A DNA stretch of 64,000 nt, from NCBI GenBank assembly GCA_001599975.1, contig BCIO01000001.1, forward strand, positions 1,302,001 to 1,366,000. Reading direction: 5' to 3'. The DNA is from Cystobasidiopsis lactophilus (taxonomy: Eukaryota; Basidiomycota; Agaricostilbomycetes; Agaricostilbales; Chionosphaeraceae). The position numbers and the translations under genes were made by a program. The first letter of the stretch is position 1. The number at the start of each line of letters is the position of its first letter. Under the pieces are notes generated by a model that made no database searches, was not told the origin of the DNA, and worked only from the letters and a program-made list of their open reading frames with translations. Of the stretch, positions 8,777-19,340 are shown piece by piece.

Positions 8777-10309
8777 ATGCCAATGCTGCGCGCTCTAATC
8801 TGCCTTTCACTCGTTGCCTTCTCCCATTCCTTCCTCTACAAACCAGGCTACGAACCCAAGCCTCTTTCCGTCTCCCACTCTCGTCGAGGCTCGCAGCATC
8901 GGTCAGCGAAGAGGGCCAACACTTTGAACAAGGCGCTTTGGACTACGGATGGCTTGAACGCTGTCAATGCCGAACTCAACACTTTGCCCACGGTCACTTC
9001 CACCAACAAGAAACTTGATGCCCTCCCAGATTACTGTGCTTCTGTGACTGATGTGAGTTTGGCCTGTGTGCGTTTAGTGCTTGTACTGAGAACGTTGGCC
9101 AGATCTGCGTGCGTTGGCAGTTCCCAACCATGCTCATCGCAGCTCATTTGATATCATGAGAACAGAACGGAGTCAGCATGGAAGCCTATCAAATCACGTT
9201 CGACGACTGCTCGGCGGTCTACCCTTGGTTCTTTTGCCGCTGCACCGACGTCACCCAGAGCGTTCAAGAATTTGCCGAGTGGGTTCACGTTCACCCCCTC
9301 GCACTCGATGCCGACTCAAAATATATCTTTCGGTAAGCACTATGGGTCGCTATCCGCCCTCGCTGCGCTCCAGCATGCGCTATTGGTCACAGAGGATTAA
9401 TGTGAGACTGGCGAGCTTCTTGTTTTTCCTTTGTCGCTGAGGCTTAAGCAGGCCTTAACTTCCTACACCGTTGGATCGGATGTTACATTCTGGGATGGAG
9501 TGGGTGTTCATCGTCGCCTTTGTACAGACGACGACTCACACGGTTGTGCAGGTCTCCTCGGACGTCGTATTCCACGAAGGTGAGCTTGTCCCGCATTTGC
9601 TTTGCTTTCCTAGTGCTGGGCTGATTGAGATTGCTTCCTCAGGCGCGCACGCTGTGGACAACACTGACGGCCAGCACACCCTCAGTGGCGCGGCGGCATG
9701 GTCGTCGGCCATCGCCGCTGACTCTTGCGTGCCTGATGACTATGCAAACACTAATGATGTAATGGTCTCTGTTCGTTCTTTCTCTGGTGATGTTCTGACG
9801 ATGGGTGTGGCTCAGGCGGAAGACTTTGCCGAAAACTCGCGGGTGTGGGCGAGCCAAACTCTGCTGGACCAGAACTTGAACTCCACCTCGTGCTTCAAGA
9901 ATCAACTTAGCTATATGAGCACCGCCAAGCATGCCAATGCCGCGTCGCTGCAGGCCAAGACGTGCGACTTGGCTGTTCGCCAGGCTATCTTCAGCACTAT
10001 CCCAGGCTGGACGTGCGTTACTCTCTTGAGTCAGACTAATCGATAGTACTGATAAAGCTATGAAACAGTGCTCCTGCTGGCGGTGGAGCTGCAACGACGA
10101 CAACAGGCGCCGCGACCACTACTCCCGCTGCTCCAACTTCTGTCGAGGACCCGGTTGAATCGGCGCCTTCTTCATCTACTCCCATCGACACACCTGCTTC
10201 TTCAGCTAAGACCACCGCTGCTCGCGCCACTCAGACTGGGCGGCGGTTTTTCTTTCCCTGGGGCAAGTTCAATGGAGGCTACCGGCAGAATCATTACAAC
10301 AACAACTAG
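8777..10309 (+). CDS. Con-13-like secreted protein with HEXXH metallopeptidase-type motif
   Basis: Secreted protein resembling the family annotated in filamentous ascomycetes as conidiation-specific protein 13. It begins with signal peptide MPMLRALICLSLVAFSHS. It contains the family core: DDCSAVYPWFFCRCTDV, then VVFHEGAHAVD spliced from two exons, then DSCVPDDYANTNDVEDFAEN, and a Cys-containing C-terminal core (CFKNQL, KTCDLAVRQAIF). HEGAH fits HEXXH, the zinc-binding helix of zincins, and the following VD..D region could supply the third ligand (inference). A Thr/Pro/Ala-rich tail of about 60 residues follows, ending in a basic/aromatic segment. Seven short introns are needed, including a 41-base one near 9341-9381 that restores phase. 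Probably a cell-surface or developmental protein. Confidence 0.75.
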
Positions 10310-10769
10310 GCGGGAACCTATTTGATTGCATGTACAGCTAGTTGGATTTGCAGTAGCAGCTGAAATCAGAGCTTGCAAAATCGTCGCCACCAACCCGCTC
10401 ACAGACCACTTTTTCCGGGCGGCGATCCATCTCCTCCTCCGCAGCAATGCTCCTATTTCCCGCTCTCTTGTGCACAGTCAACCATCTCTTAAGAGCTCAC
10501 GCTTGATGATTCGTCGCCCAAAAAGTCGCCTTGGGCCTGGCGCATGCCCCAAACCGAGCTTCCTCCGCTTTGCTCGCCGAATATAAATTAAATCGCGTTC
10601 GAAGTGCTTGACCTTGCCGCTGCTGCCCTTCTTGGTCTCGGTCTATCATTTTGATGCTTGAGAGGTATAATAACTGCCTCTTGAAGCTCGTTTGCGTGGC
10701 TGCTTGAGGACTTTGGTCTGGTGTGTCCAGAGGAGTGGTCTTCTGAGTGTCACTTCTGCTGCTCGAGGC
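10310..10769. other. Intergenic region, AT-richer patch
   Basis: The 3' flanks of two convergent genes. An AT-rich patch near 10580-10595 and another near 10665 could serve in 3'-end formation. No supported gene is visible. Confidence 0.4.
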
Positions 10770-11172
10770 CTACTTCTTCGCCCGCCTTTTGCTTTTCATC
10801 TCACTATACACCAGCATCTCTTGTGTGTCATCTTCTGCAAGAGCATGTGCACTATGAGGCCGCTTGAGCTTGGCATGCTTGTCGCCGCCTTGTTCTAAAC
10901 GGGTTCTGCTGAGTATGACCGATGAGCTTTCTGCCTCATGTACCTCCTCGGAACCGATTCCGGATCAATATTTTGAAGCCAAGGAATTCGGCGACCGCAA
11001 CGTGGTCCGACGGAGCCGACAAGCTGTCGAGGGCTCAAGCTGCTTCTCGCCCTCAATGCCTACGCACTCGCTCCCTCCCCCTGCTAGGCTTACTCTTGTG
11101 TTGTTGTTTTATGCGCCTTTACAAGCGGCGCGATGCAAGCGATGCGAGCAATGAAGGGATGATTATGGTCAT
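10770..11172 (-). CDS. Possible small basic protein with mitochondrial-type N-terminus
   Basis: A minus-strand model starts at ATG 11172 with MTIIIPSLLASLASRRLARS, which looks like a mitochondrial presequence. After an intron of about 70 bases (GTAAAG...TTGAG) it continues RRIPWLQNIDPESVPRRYMR. A further joint, whose exact position I cannot settle (candidate introns of 35-38 bases are unusually short), leads to RPHSAHALAEDDTQEMLVYS and a basic end KSKRRAKK. The peptides are protein-like and the frames connect, but the short intron is a weakness. A small mitochondrial ribosomal or respiratory-chain accessory protein would fit; I cannot name it. It is divergent from the transporter at 11337. 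Confidence 0.35.
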
Positions 11173-11336
11173 GTGACGAAGCTGTCGGCGATGAAATTTC
11201 TCGTGTACTCATTCAGCAACAGAATTTGTCAGTTGACTACTCAAGACCTCTTTTGCCTCTTGCTCTGCATCATCCAACTTCCTCCATCTTGCCATACCCA
11301 TCTCGTCTTCCATCCAGCGCCCCAACGACAAACCTG

Positions 11337-13297
11337 ATGTCAGACCTGTTCCGCGACTCGTTTGCCGGCTATCTCATTCGATTGGCGACTGGCAACCGCG
11401 TCCTCAAGTATCCTGAAGAGCGCAACGACTTCGAATGCCCGTCCAAGTACAGCAATGGCAAGGATCTGTCGCGCTTCTCGACTGCCACGCTGGTCGCGGA
11501 CACGCCGCCAGCCGACAAAGACGCGGAGAAGGAGCTCAAGCCTACCCATCCAAGTGATCAGCAGCCACCGAATCCCCAGCTAGACGTCGAAGCCCAAGTC
11601 GCGGCGACGGAGGACCCGCTTCCCCAGGTGCCAACTGGCAACTTGGTCGATTGGTATTCGCCCGATGACCAAGAGAACCCACAGTCAGTTCTCTCTGCCT
11701 CCCTTACTTCTGTTCAGACTGACGGTGACGGAGCACTACAGGAACTGGGGGAAGGCGAAGAAGCTCTTCGTGACCTTCTTGATTTCGCTCCTCACCTTCG
11801 CCGTCTACATCGGTAGCGCCATCTACACTCCATCGACCCAAGGCGTCATGGAAGAGTTCAACATCAGCCAGACGCATGCTACGCTCGGCCTCAGTCTCTA
11901 CGTCCTGGGTTACGGCCTCGGCCCCATCGTTTTGAGCCGTGAGTAATTTTTGTTTCCACCGCGCAAATCGGGAACTCACTAACCGCAACACAGCTCTGAG
12001 CGAAATCCCATCTGTCGGTCGCAACCCTGTGTACATCATCACACTCTTCTTGTTTGTGATCTTGCAGCTGGTGAGCAAATTTTCCGAAGTTGCCGTCATC
12101 CGCCTAACATGCCTCCAACAGCCCACCATGTTCGCTCACAACTCCCAAACACTTATGGCCATGCGATTCTTTGGTGGATACGTTGCTTCGCCAGCGTTAG
12201 CGACTGGAGGGGCCAGCATGGCCGACATTTGGTCGCCTCTCGAGCTCCCTTACGCCATCCTGGCGTGGAGCGTGGGAGCCGTTTCGGCACCCACCCTTGG
12301 CCCTCTGTTATCTGGCTACGCTATTGAAGCTCTTGGATGGAGGTGGTCGATCTACGAGCTGGCCATCATCTCTGGCATCGCCTTCCTCCTCCTACTTTTT
12401 GTTTTGCCCGAGACAGCCGCTCCCACCATCCTCTACCGTCGCGCCCAAAGGCTCCGCAAGTTCAGTGGCAACTCCGAGCTCGCCTCTCAGTCAGAACTCG
12501 ACCAAGCGTCCATGTCGGCTTCCGACATCCTCAAGGAGGCCGTGGTTCGACCGTTTCTGCTAATGACTGAGCCCGCCCTGCTCTACGGCCACATCTACAT
12601 CGGTATTGTCTACGCCTGCTTCTACGTGTTTTTTGAGAGCTTTCCGTTGGTCTTCAACGACTATTATCACTTCTCGCTCGGCGCTTCCGGCCTACCTTTC
12701 CTCTCCTTGATCGTTGGCTGCTTCGTCGCTGGTAGTATTTACTGGGTCTACCTCACCAAGTATGTGCTTCAACTCATTCGCTCCGAGCAATGAGCTCAAC
12801 CTGCTCGCGCAGGTACGACGTACCCAAGATCCTCAGGAAGGGTTACATCCCAGAAGACCGGCTCCTGATCGCACTCTTCTTCGCGCCCATGGTGCCCATC
12901 TCGATGCTCTGGTTCGGCCTCGGCTACAAAGTCCACTGGATGTTCCCAACTGTCGGCGCCGGCATGTTCCCACTCGGCGTCTTCATCCTCTTCCAAAGCT
13001 TGATGGTCTACCTGCCTGTTTCCTACCAAAAATACGCCGCCTCAGTGTTGGCGGGCAACGATCTGGTGCGATCTTCAATGGCAGCCGGCTTTCCCCTTTT
13101 TGGCAAGGCTCTTTTCACGAAGCTTGGCATCCAAGGTGCGCCTACTGCTCATGCACTGTCAAACTTTGGCTCACGATCACCTCACAGGCGGCTCTTGCCT
13201 TCTTGCCGGCTTGACGCTCCTCATGATCCCCGGACTCTTCGTCCTCTACCGCTACGGCGACAAGATGCGCGCTAGATCGAAGTACGCCACAGCATAG
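11337..13297 (+). CDS. DHA1-family MFS transporter (drug/polyamine exporter type)
   Basis: Plasma-membrane proton antiporter of the 12-TM DHA1 family (Flu1/Mdr1/Tpo-like); substrate unknown. A long cytosolic N-terminus (MSDLFRDSFAGYLIRLATGN...) ends NLVDWYSPDDQENPQNWGKA, the typical entry to TM1. Helices follow in order. Recognisable parts are TPSTQGVMEEFNISQTHATL between TM1 and TM2, LGYGLGPIVLSPLSE (motif A region) across an intron, GWRWSIYELAIISGI after motif C, and FVLPET at the end of TM6. A central loop (RAQRLRKFSGNSELASQ) and TM7-12 follow, ending MRARSKYATA. About five short introns. The start ATG is the only one in frame that keeps the usual N-terminal length. The next gene begins 216 bases downstream. 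Confidence 0.92.
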
Positions 13298-13513
13298 GCA
13301 ACTTTGCCACCCAATCACTTTCCACGACTCGCCCCCCAAATCAGTGCCTAGACATCATTAATAGACAAACTAGATTGTACCATAGAATCACTCTTGCACT
13401 GACGAACCTAGAATGCCCAAGAGCTCATCTACCGCTTGCCACTGCCAGCATCGTTTGGCGAGCTTGGCGTGTTGCTCGAATCTTGCTCCCCGTCCACACC
13501 CGGTTTCAATTAC

Positions 13514-14783
13514 ATGAACGCCTTTAGATCAAGGAGCGCATTCGCTCTCAGGCAGCTTGGGTCCAGAGCAGGCCAGCGGGCTCATGCAAGCGGCTACGGG
13601 GGAGCAAGAGCCCAAAGCCGCTTCTCGGCGACAACGCTGGCCCTGGGCATCATTGTGCGTCGCCATCGCCTTCGGACTGTAGATTCAGCGGCTCAAAGCT
13701 TACGCTTGAACGCAGCCGATCTTTACGTTCACGCTGGGCGTCTGGCAGGTTCGTCATGCCCGCATGAAATTTTGGGAGATGCGCCTGCTAAACAATGGCA
13801 TCGCAGATCAATCGGCTCAAGTGGAAAGTAGCGTGCGCCTTGTCATTCACTATGCAGCTGACCTGCGATCGCTGACATCGACAGGCACCAGGCTCATTGA
13901 GGATCTGGAGACCAAATTGTCGAAGGAGGAGATGCAGCTACCGCGGCGCATCAAGTCCGTCTAGTCCTCTGCCCGACCACAAAGGATTACACTCAAGATT
14001 TTAGCAGCCCGGAGGCAATCCCAGAATTTGAATACCGGAGGGTGAAGACCAGCGGCACGTTTGACCACTCAAAAGAGCTCTTGCTGGGCCCTCGCACCAA
14101 GGACAACTCGCTCGGCTACCAAGTCATCACGCCTTTGATCAGAGGAGATGGCTCCAGCACCATCCTTGTCAACAGGGGCTTTGTTCCGAGGGACAAGGCC
14201 GAGCAATCGACGAGGCCAGAGTCCTTGGTGCGCTCTTCCTCTTTCTTGATTGCAAGATCAGCCTAGTAACCATCGGAAGGCACACAGGTTCAAGGCACAC
14301 AAGAGGTGGTGGGCATGCTCAAGGCCCAAGATCCCAAGAACCGCTTCACGCCCGACAACTTCCCCGAGCGAAACCAATGGGTCTTTGCCGACATCGCACA
14401 GATGGCGCAATTCACCGGCGCTCAGCCTGTGTTTGTCGAGGAGTTCTTCAGTGCGTTTGTTCCTGACCATTTGCACCCAGATGTGCTGATCAAGATTTTG
14501 GCCATGCACAGGTGGCACGGCCGGCGAGTCCTCCCGTCGCCTCGCTCAAGGCATTCCAGTGGGTCGCGGCACCGATATCCAGCTGAGAAACATGCATGCA
14601 ACCTACGCCGCGACTTGGTAGGCTGTATTTCGAGATCGCTTCGCCGGGTCGCATTTTCTGATTCGCACTCTGCCCAGGTTCGGCCTCTCTGCCGCCACTG
14701 CCGTCATGTTCATCACCGTCCTACGACGCGCGCCGGCCAACGCTATTCCAAGATCAGCCTTTGAGCGGAGTCGAGCCTTATAA
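13514..14783 (+). CDS. SHY1: SURF1/Shy1 cytochrome c oxidase assembly factor
   Basis: Inner-mitochondrial-membrane protein needed to assemble complex IV. The N-terminus is Arg-rich and lacks acidic residues (MNAFRSRSAFALRQLGSRAG), as expected for import. TM1 leads into TLGVWQVRHARMKFWEMRLL. Then come LIEDLETKLSKEEMQLP, EFEYRRVKTSGTFDHSKELL with LGPR, GYQVITPLIRGDGSSTILVN with RGFVP, GMLKAQDPKNRFTPDNFPER, and the C-terminal MHATYAATWFGLSAATAVMF as TM2. These match SURF1 blocks in order. Six or so short introns interrupt the gene. Exon 1 joins exon 2 at a GTGCGT donor; an alternative frame in exon 1 (RRQRWPWASL) is also SURF1-like, so the first ~45 residues are uncertain. Stop at 14781-14783. 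Confidence 0.9.
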
Positions 14784-14883
14784 AACTGGCCGGGCGGGCT
14801 TCCAGGCTTTGTTCGAATCCGGTTGGACGCGTTCGACATCGTTCGAGCGACCTGGCTTGCCCTTCAACCACCATGCCCCAGGA

Positions 14884-15857
14884 TGTATAAACAAACTCTG
14901 AAGCGCCAGGCGGGCGCCATTCGGTCATTCCCAACCGCACCGACCGACTGCCGCGGGCGCAGTCGCACTTCACCTCCCTATGCTTCGGCGCCGAAACAGA
15001 CGCCAAGAAGGCGTCCACCCCTGCCTCCAACCGGGAGAGAACGCTTCCACCTTTTGCTTGTCGTTCTTTTGGCATTAGGGCTCATGGCTTCGCTTCCCTT
15101 CCTCGTCCACAACAAACCGCCGGTGAAGTGCTGGCCGGTGGTGCCCCCGCCGACGCCAGGGTCTTCGGACACGCCGTCTTCAGACTCGAGTGGCTTGGCA
15201 GAGCACAATAACTTTAGAGCAAAGTATGGTGCAAGCCCCCTTGTAAGTGGCCTGCTCCAAGGCGGTGGCAGAGCTCGGGGCTCAATGTGCGGCCGCAGAG
15301 ATGGAACAAAACGACAGCGCACGATGCTGCTCTTCACGCATCTAATTGTATATTTGCGCATGACGGAAAGTCAGTTCAGATGTCGAGGCTCTTGAAGAGA
15401 CGTGCGTGCTGATGCCTAAGCTCGCAGAGACCTTGGAGCCAAGCAAGAGGGCGAGAACCTATGTAGCGGCGCTCAGACCATTAATTCATGTATCAGCATG
15501 TGGGAGAACGAAGCAAAGGACTATGACTACGTGAGTTTGCGGAAAGGTTGGGTTGGCGCCCAGACTGACTTCGGGATCAGAGCCAACCGGGCTTTGGAGA
15601 AAGTACCGGTCACTTCACAGCAATGGTCTGGTGGGTTTCTTGATCATATGCAACTCGACTACGTTGACAGAAGCCACAGGAAATCAACGACGGATCTGGG
15701 CTGCGCTATCTCGCCTTGCAATGGTGCGCCTTTGGCTGTCTGTAGAGTGCGTCGTTTCGCCGGTTTCTCGTGTATGTCTGACAGTTGTGTGTAGTATTGG
15801 CCGCCTGGCAACTTTCTGGGCGAGTTTGCAAACGAAGTTGGCAAACCAGTCTCGTAG
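14884..15857 (+). CDS. CAP-domain (SCP/PR-1) type II membrane protein, copy 1
   Basis: A cytosolic basic/proline-rich leader starting MYKQTLKRQAG is followed by a signal anchor (FHLLLVVLLALGLMASLPFL). A short Pro/Ser stalk leads to an extracellular CAP domain. CAP pieces by exon: HNNFRAKYGASPL, RWNKTTAHDAALHASNCIFA, GAKQEGENLC, GFGESTGHFTAMVW (the CAP signature), KSTTDLGCAISPC and YWPPGNFLGEF. The conserved His (AHDG, GHFT) and Glu (GEN) of the CAP cavity are present. CAP proteins in fungi (Pry type) bind sterols and fatty acids; here the protein seems anchored rather than released. The tandem paralog at 16372 has the same start (MYK), layout and exon pattern. Five short introns inferred. Confidence 0.82.
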
Positions 15858-16371
15858 ATCGAGACGTCGAGCCATTCGCGGCGACAGCTCAACTTCGTAT
15901 CTTGACAACTATTGCAATCCAGCTTTGCCAAAGCGTAAATGACTATGGCGTTGGCCCATAAGTGTTTGGCTTGAGCATTGCACGTACGAGCGATTTGGGC
16001 GAGGTTTGCCACCGCCGTCCGCCTCGCGCAGGCACTTCCAGCCTATTAACCTGCATGCTGCCATCCACAATGTTTTTTACCTATAAAAAGGAATGAAAAG
16101 CGCAACGCACGTCGACGTTGTCGCCCAGTGGATGCATCGCCGGATCGGATCGCTTTCTGAAGGATGATGCCCGCCTGTGGATTCGAAGTTTATAACCTTG
16201 CTACCTTACTGCCCTCTGGCTCACGAAGTCTGTGAACAATTCTCGTTCTCGGACGTCCATACCTCTCTGGCCAGCTCATTCGAGACTTTGTTCGACCTCG
16301 TCCAGACTTGTCGAGACGACGTCCAACTGTCGCTCCAATGGGTCTTTACTGGTCGACCACCCACTGTATTA
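15858..16371. other. Spacer between tandem CAP genes
   Basis: The promoter region of CAP copy 2, with a TATA box (separate entry). No other supported gene. Open frames here are in the 3' flank of copy 1. Confidence 0.45.
16082..16089 (+). promoter_or_regulatory. Candidate TATA box upstream of CAP copy 2
   Basis: The sequence CTATAAAAAGG lies about 285 bases upstream of the ATG at 16372. The distance implies a long 5' leader or a leader intron, so the assignment is tentative. Confidence 0.35.
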
Positions 16372-17419
16372 ATGTACAAGAGACCTATGAGGCGCTCTGG
16401 AGTGCCTTTGCAGCGCTTCTCTGCACCCTATTCGACGGAGAGCGTGCCGCTAGATCTGCCCTTGTTTCCCAGCCCGGCTCCCCTTCCAACCGGTCGATGG
16501 CGCGAGCGCCTCCTTGCCACAATCTCCCTTTTTGCTTTCCTAGGAGTAGTGGTCCTGTTGACGACGACATTGATTCTCAAACGCCCGCTACAGAAATGCC
16601 AGCCGGCTCCTCGCCCTCGCCCTGCAGTGGCTACTCATACCACCACAGGCAGATCTACTTCTTCGTCGTATGATCGCAGCTCGACAAGTTTCGGCACGAG
16701 CAGCAGCAAATCGAAGACGGCCTTAAGCCCACAAAGCCCTACCCCCCTCACAACAACTAGCCAGGGAGGGCAAGGCTTTCCGACAAGGCCAGCAAGTCGA
16801 CCTGCGGGGCAAGCTACTTCGACGTCACTGCATTCCTCGGAGGATGAGCCACCGACCACCCAAACTTCCTCCAGCCCCGCTGTGGACAACAATCCGGCGC
16901 ACAGCGGACTGGCAGTCCAGAATGCGGCCCGAGCTAAATACGGAGCTGACCCTTTGGTAGGTGTGCCTCAATTGATAGACTCAGCCTATCCTCACGCAAG
17001 TCTCGCAGGTGTGGAGCGATGAAGCGGCTCAGGATGCTGCCACCTTCGCAGCTAAATGCACCTTTGACCATGATGGATCGTCAGTCGGCTCTTTGTCTGG
17101 CCATGATCAGCTCTGACAATCAAATTCACGCACCAGGGACTTAAGTAGCAAGCAAGAAGGAGAGAATCTTTGTAAAGGCGCCTCAGACATCGATGGTTGC
17201 GCTGGGATCTGGATCGGCGAGGCATCCAAGTACAACTGGGACAATCCAGGCTTTACGGAGGACAGCGGCCATTTCACCCAAGTCGTCTGGAAAGGCACCA
17301 CAGCGGTCGGTTGTGCTTTGTCGCCTTGTGGCGGCTCTCCCATCGTCTCCTGTCGCTACAAGCCGCCCGGAAACTTTCCGGGGGACTTCCCGGCTAACGT
17401 TGGGCGTGCTGTGTCTTGA
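16372..17419 (+). CDS. CAP-domain (SCP/PR-1) type II membrane protein, copy 2
   Basis: Paralog of the upstream gene. It starts MYKRPMRRSG, as copy 1 starts MYK, with a basic leader, then a signal anchor (LLATISLFAFLGVVVLLTTT). A much longer Ser/Thr/Pro stalk of about 120 residues, probably O-mannosylated, spaces the CAP domain from the membrane. CAP blocks: NAARAKYGADPL, VWSDEAAQDAATFAAKCTFD, KQEGENLC, GFTEDSGHFTQVVWKGTTAV, GCALSPCGG, and CRYKPPGNFPGDFPANVG near the end. Key CAP residues (His in FDHDG, Glu in GEN, His in GHFTQ) are kept. Two introns are visible (after ADPL and after DHDGS), fewer than in copy 1. Possible sterol- or lipid-binding surface protein. Confidence 0.85.
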
Positions 17420-17587
17420 TCAGACCCACCTTTTGCCTCCTTCGCTGGTGAGACCATTCGAGGGCACTGCCGACGAGGGTGCCGCTGATTAGATTATCGC
17501 GGTAGATTTGGCTTCCCCACTCTCGCTGGGGTTTTGGACTGCCTTTCTTTCGAAGTCGACGACGACAGCTTCCTTGATTTGCGCACA

Positions 17588-19094
17588 ATGTCAACGATGA
17601 AGGCAGCTCGACTCTATGGGGCAAAGGACGTCAGGATTGAGGATGTGCCGGTGCCCACTCCTAAGCCTGGCATGGCTCTGGTCGAAGTGAAGATGTGCGG
17701 CATCTGCGGTTCAGGTGTGCCTCACTCTTTTCAGGCCCTCCTGTTAGATGCTCAAGTGCTACAGACCTCCACGAATACGAAAAGCCCGCTTTCTCGCCCG
17801 TCAAGTGTGCACACGCGCTCTTCGGTGAAACGGTGAGCTTTCGCCAAGTCGTTCTAGCCTTCTCTTTGCTTAGAGCTATACAGCTACCTATCACAATTGG
17901 ACACGAGTTCAGCGGAGTAGTCACCGAAGTTGGAGAGGGCGTTGACCCAAAGTGGACAAAAGGGACTCGCGTAGCCGTCGAGTCTTGCGTCGGCTGCGGC
18001 AAGTGTGCGGAGTGCGCCCTGGGAAGGACCAACGTTTGTGAGACTGTTGGTTTTTACGGCGTTTCGGGTTCCGGTGGCCTGGCAAGATTTGCTTTGGTCC
18101 GGGCTTCATCGCTCTATCGTCTGCCGGATAACGTGTCCTTCGAGGCTGGCGCAATGGTGGAGCCGCTTGCTACTGCCTATCATGCTGTCCGTAGGAGTGG
18201 TGTCAAAGCTGGAGATTCCGTCCTTGGTGAGTCGTTGCGCGCCTGTGCGCCAGCTTTTGCGCTTAACCTAATGTCCATGCCCCTCAGTTTTGGGTGCGGG
18301 TCCTGTGGGAGCTTTGGTTCTCAAATGTCTGCGAGCTATTGGCGCTGGATGGATCGTAGGCGCAAGCGGCTAGATCTGTTTACAAAGAGCTAACCTTCAG
18401 ATGATGCAGGGTGTCTGCGAGCCTTCTGAACTCCGCGCAAAATCTGCTAAAGCGTACGGAGCTGACGTGGTAAGGCATGCCCAGTGCCAGATCCCTCGTT
18501 CCCCTCTGACTGGATCGCCTGCTGAACAGGTGATGGACCCCCGGAAAGAAGATATTGCGGCTATCTGCAAGCAACACACCGATGGTCGTGGTGTTCATGT
18601 CGCATTCGACTGTGCAGGGGTATGTGTTTCTTTCCTGCTGCAAGCATCTGCTCAAACCTTGCTGCCACAGTTTCAGAGCACCGTGGATGCTGCTCTCGAC
18701 TCCACTCGACCCTACGGCACCATCTTCAACATCGCAGTTTGGGGGGAGACTCCTCCCCGTGTCAACCTGAACAAACTTCTGCTTGGTGAAAAGAAGTACA
18801 TGGTGCGCGATTCCTCTGCATCATTGTTGAACACATACTGAAGGGAGGCCTAGGGAGGAGTTGCGTACTGCGGAGAATACGAGCCGCTTCTGAAACTTCT
18901 GGAGGAAGGCAAACTGCAGATTGATGATCTGGTCACTGGGCGCATCACGCTGGACGATCTCGTCGAGAAAGGTTTTGAAGCTTTGATGGGTCCAGGCAAG
19001 CCCTTTGACATTCCCCAAAGAAGTGCCTCCGGCTGAGTTATTGTCAACAGAAAAGGAGAAGCACGTCAAGATCTTGGCCGACTGCCAGGCATAG
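17588..19094 (+). CDS. Zinc-dependent 2,3-butanediol/sorbitol-type dehydrogenase, copy 1
   Basis: Cytosolic medium-chain dehydrogenase, closest in motifs to fungal (R,R)-butanediol dehydrogenases (BDH1 type); substrate not certain. Catalytic zinc ligands lie in KMCGICGSDLHEY and GHEFSG. The structural zinc loop is CVGCGKCAECALGRTNVC. The nucleotide fold carries VLGAGPVGALVLKC. The C-terminal part includes DCAGFQSTVDAALDSTRPYG and ends KEKHVKILADCQA. About eight introns; the last one (18996-19050) has a GC donor (GCAAGC) and is needed to join MGP to EKEKH, the same peptide as in the paralog. The exon from about 17890 to 18224 covers the region that is broken into microexons in copy 2. The start ATG 17588 gives MSTMKAARLYGAKDVRIEDV. 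Confidence 0.9.
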
Positions 19095-19340
19095 AAGATG
19101 TGCCGTGCACGCTTTGCCACCATACGTTCGGAGGCAACCATTTCTAGCATTGCTACCGTAGCGTCATGTCTGGTTGGCTGTCTTCCGATCAGACCCTGTA
19201 CTGCATATCTGGGCTCTCTTGGAGCCTCGGAACTGATAGTCTGGACGGCGCGCTCGCCGAGCAGCGGCACTGAGGAAGAAAGCGGAGCCCCGCGCGCCAC
19301 ACCTCTCGCAGTTCTCGCTTTTGTCCACACTCCACCAGAG

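Noticed and set aside
10915-11154. A short plus-strand frame (MTDELSASC...)
   Set aside because: It overlaps a better minus-strand model with a mitochondrial-type N-terminus; the plus frame has no domain and ends in a Leu/Ala-rich low-complexity stretch.
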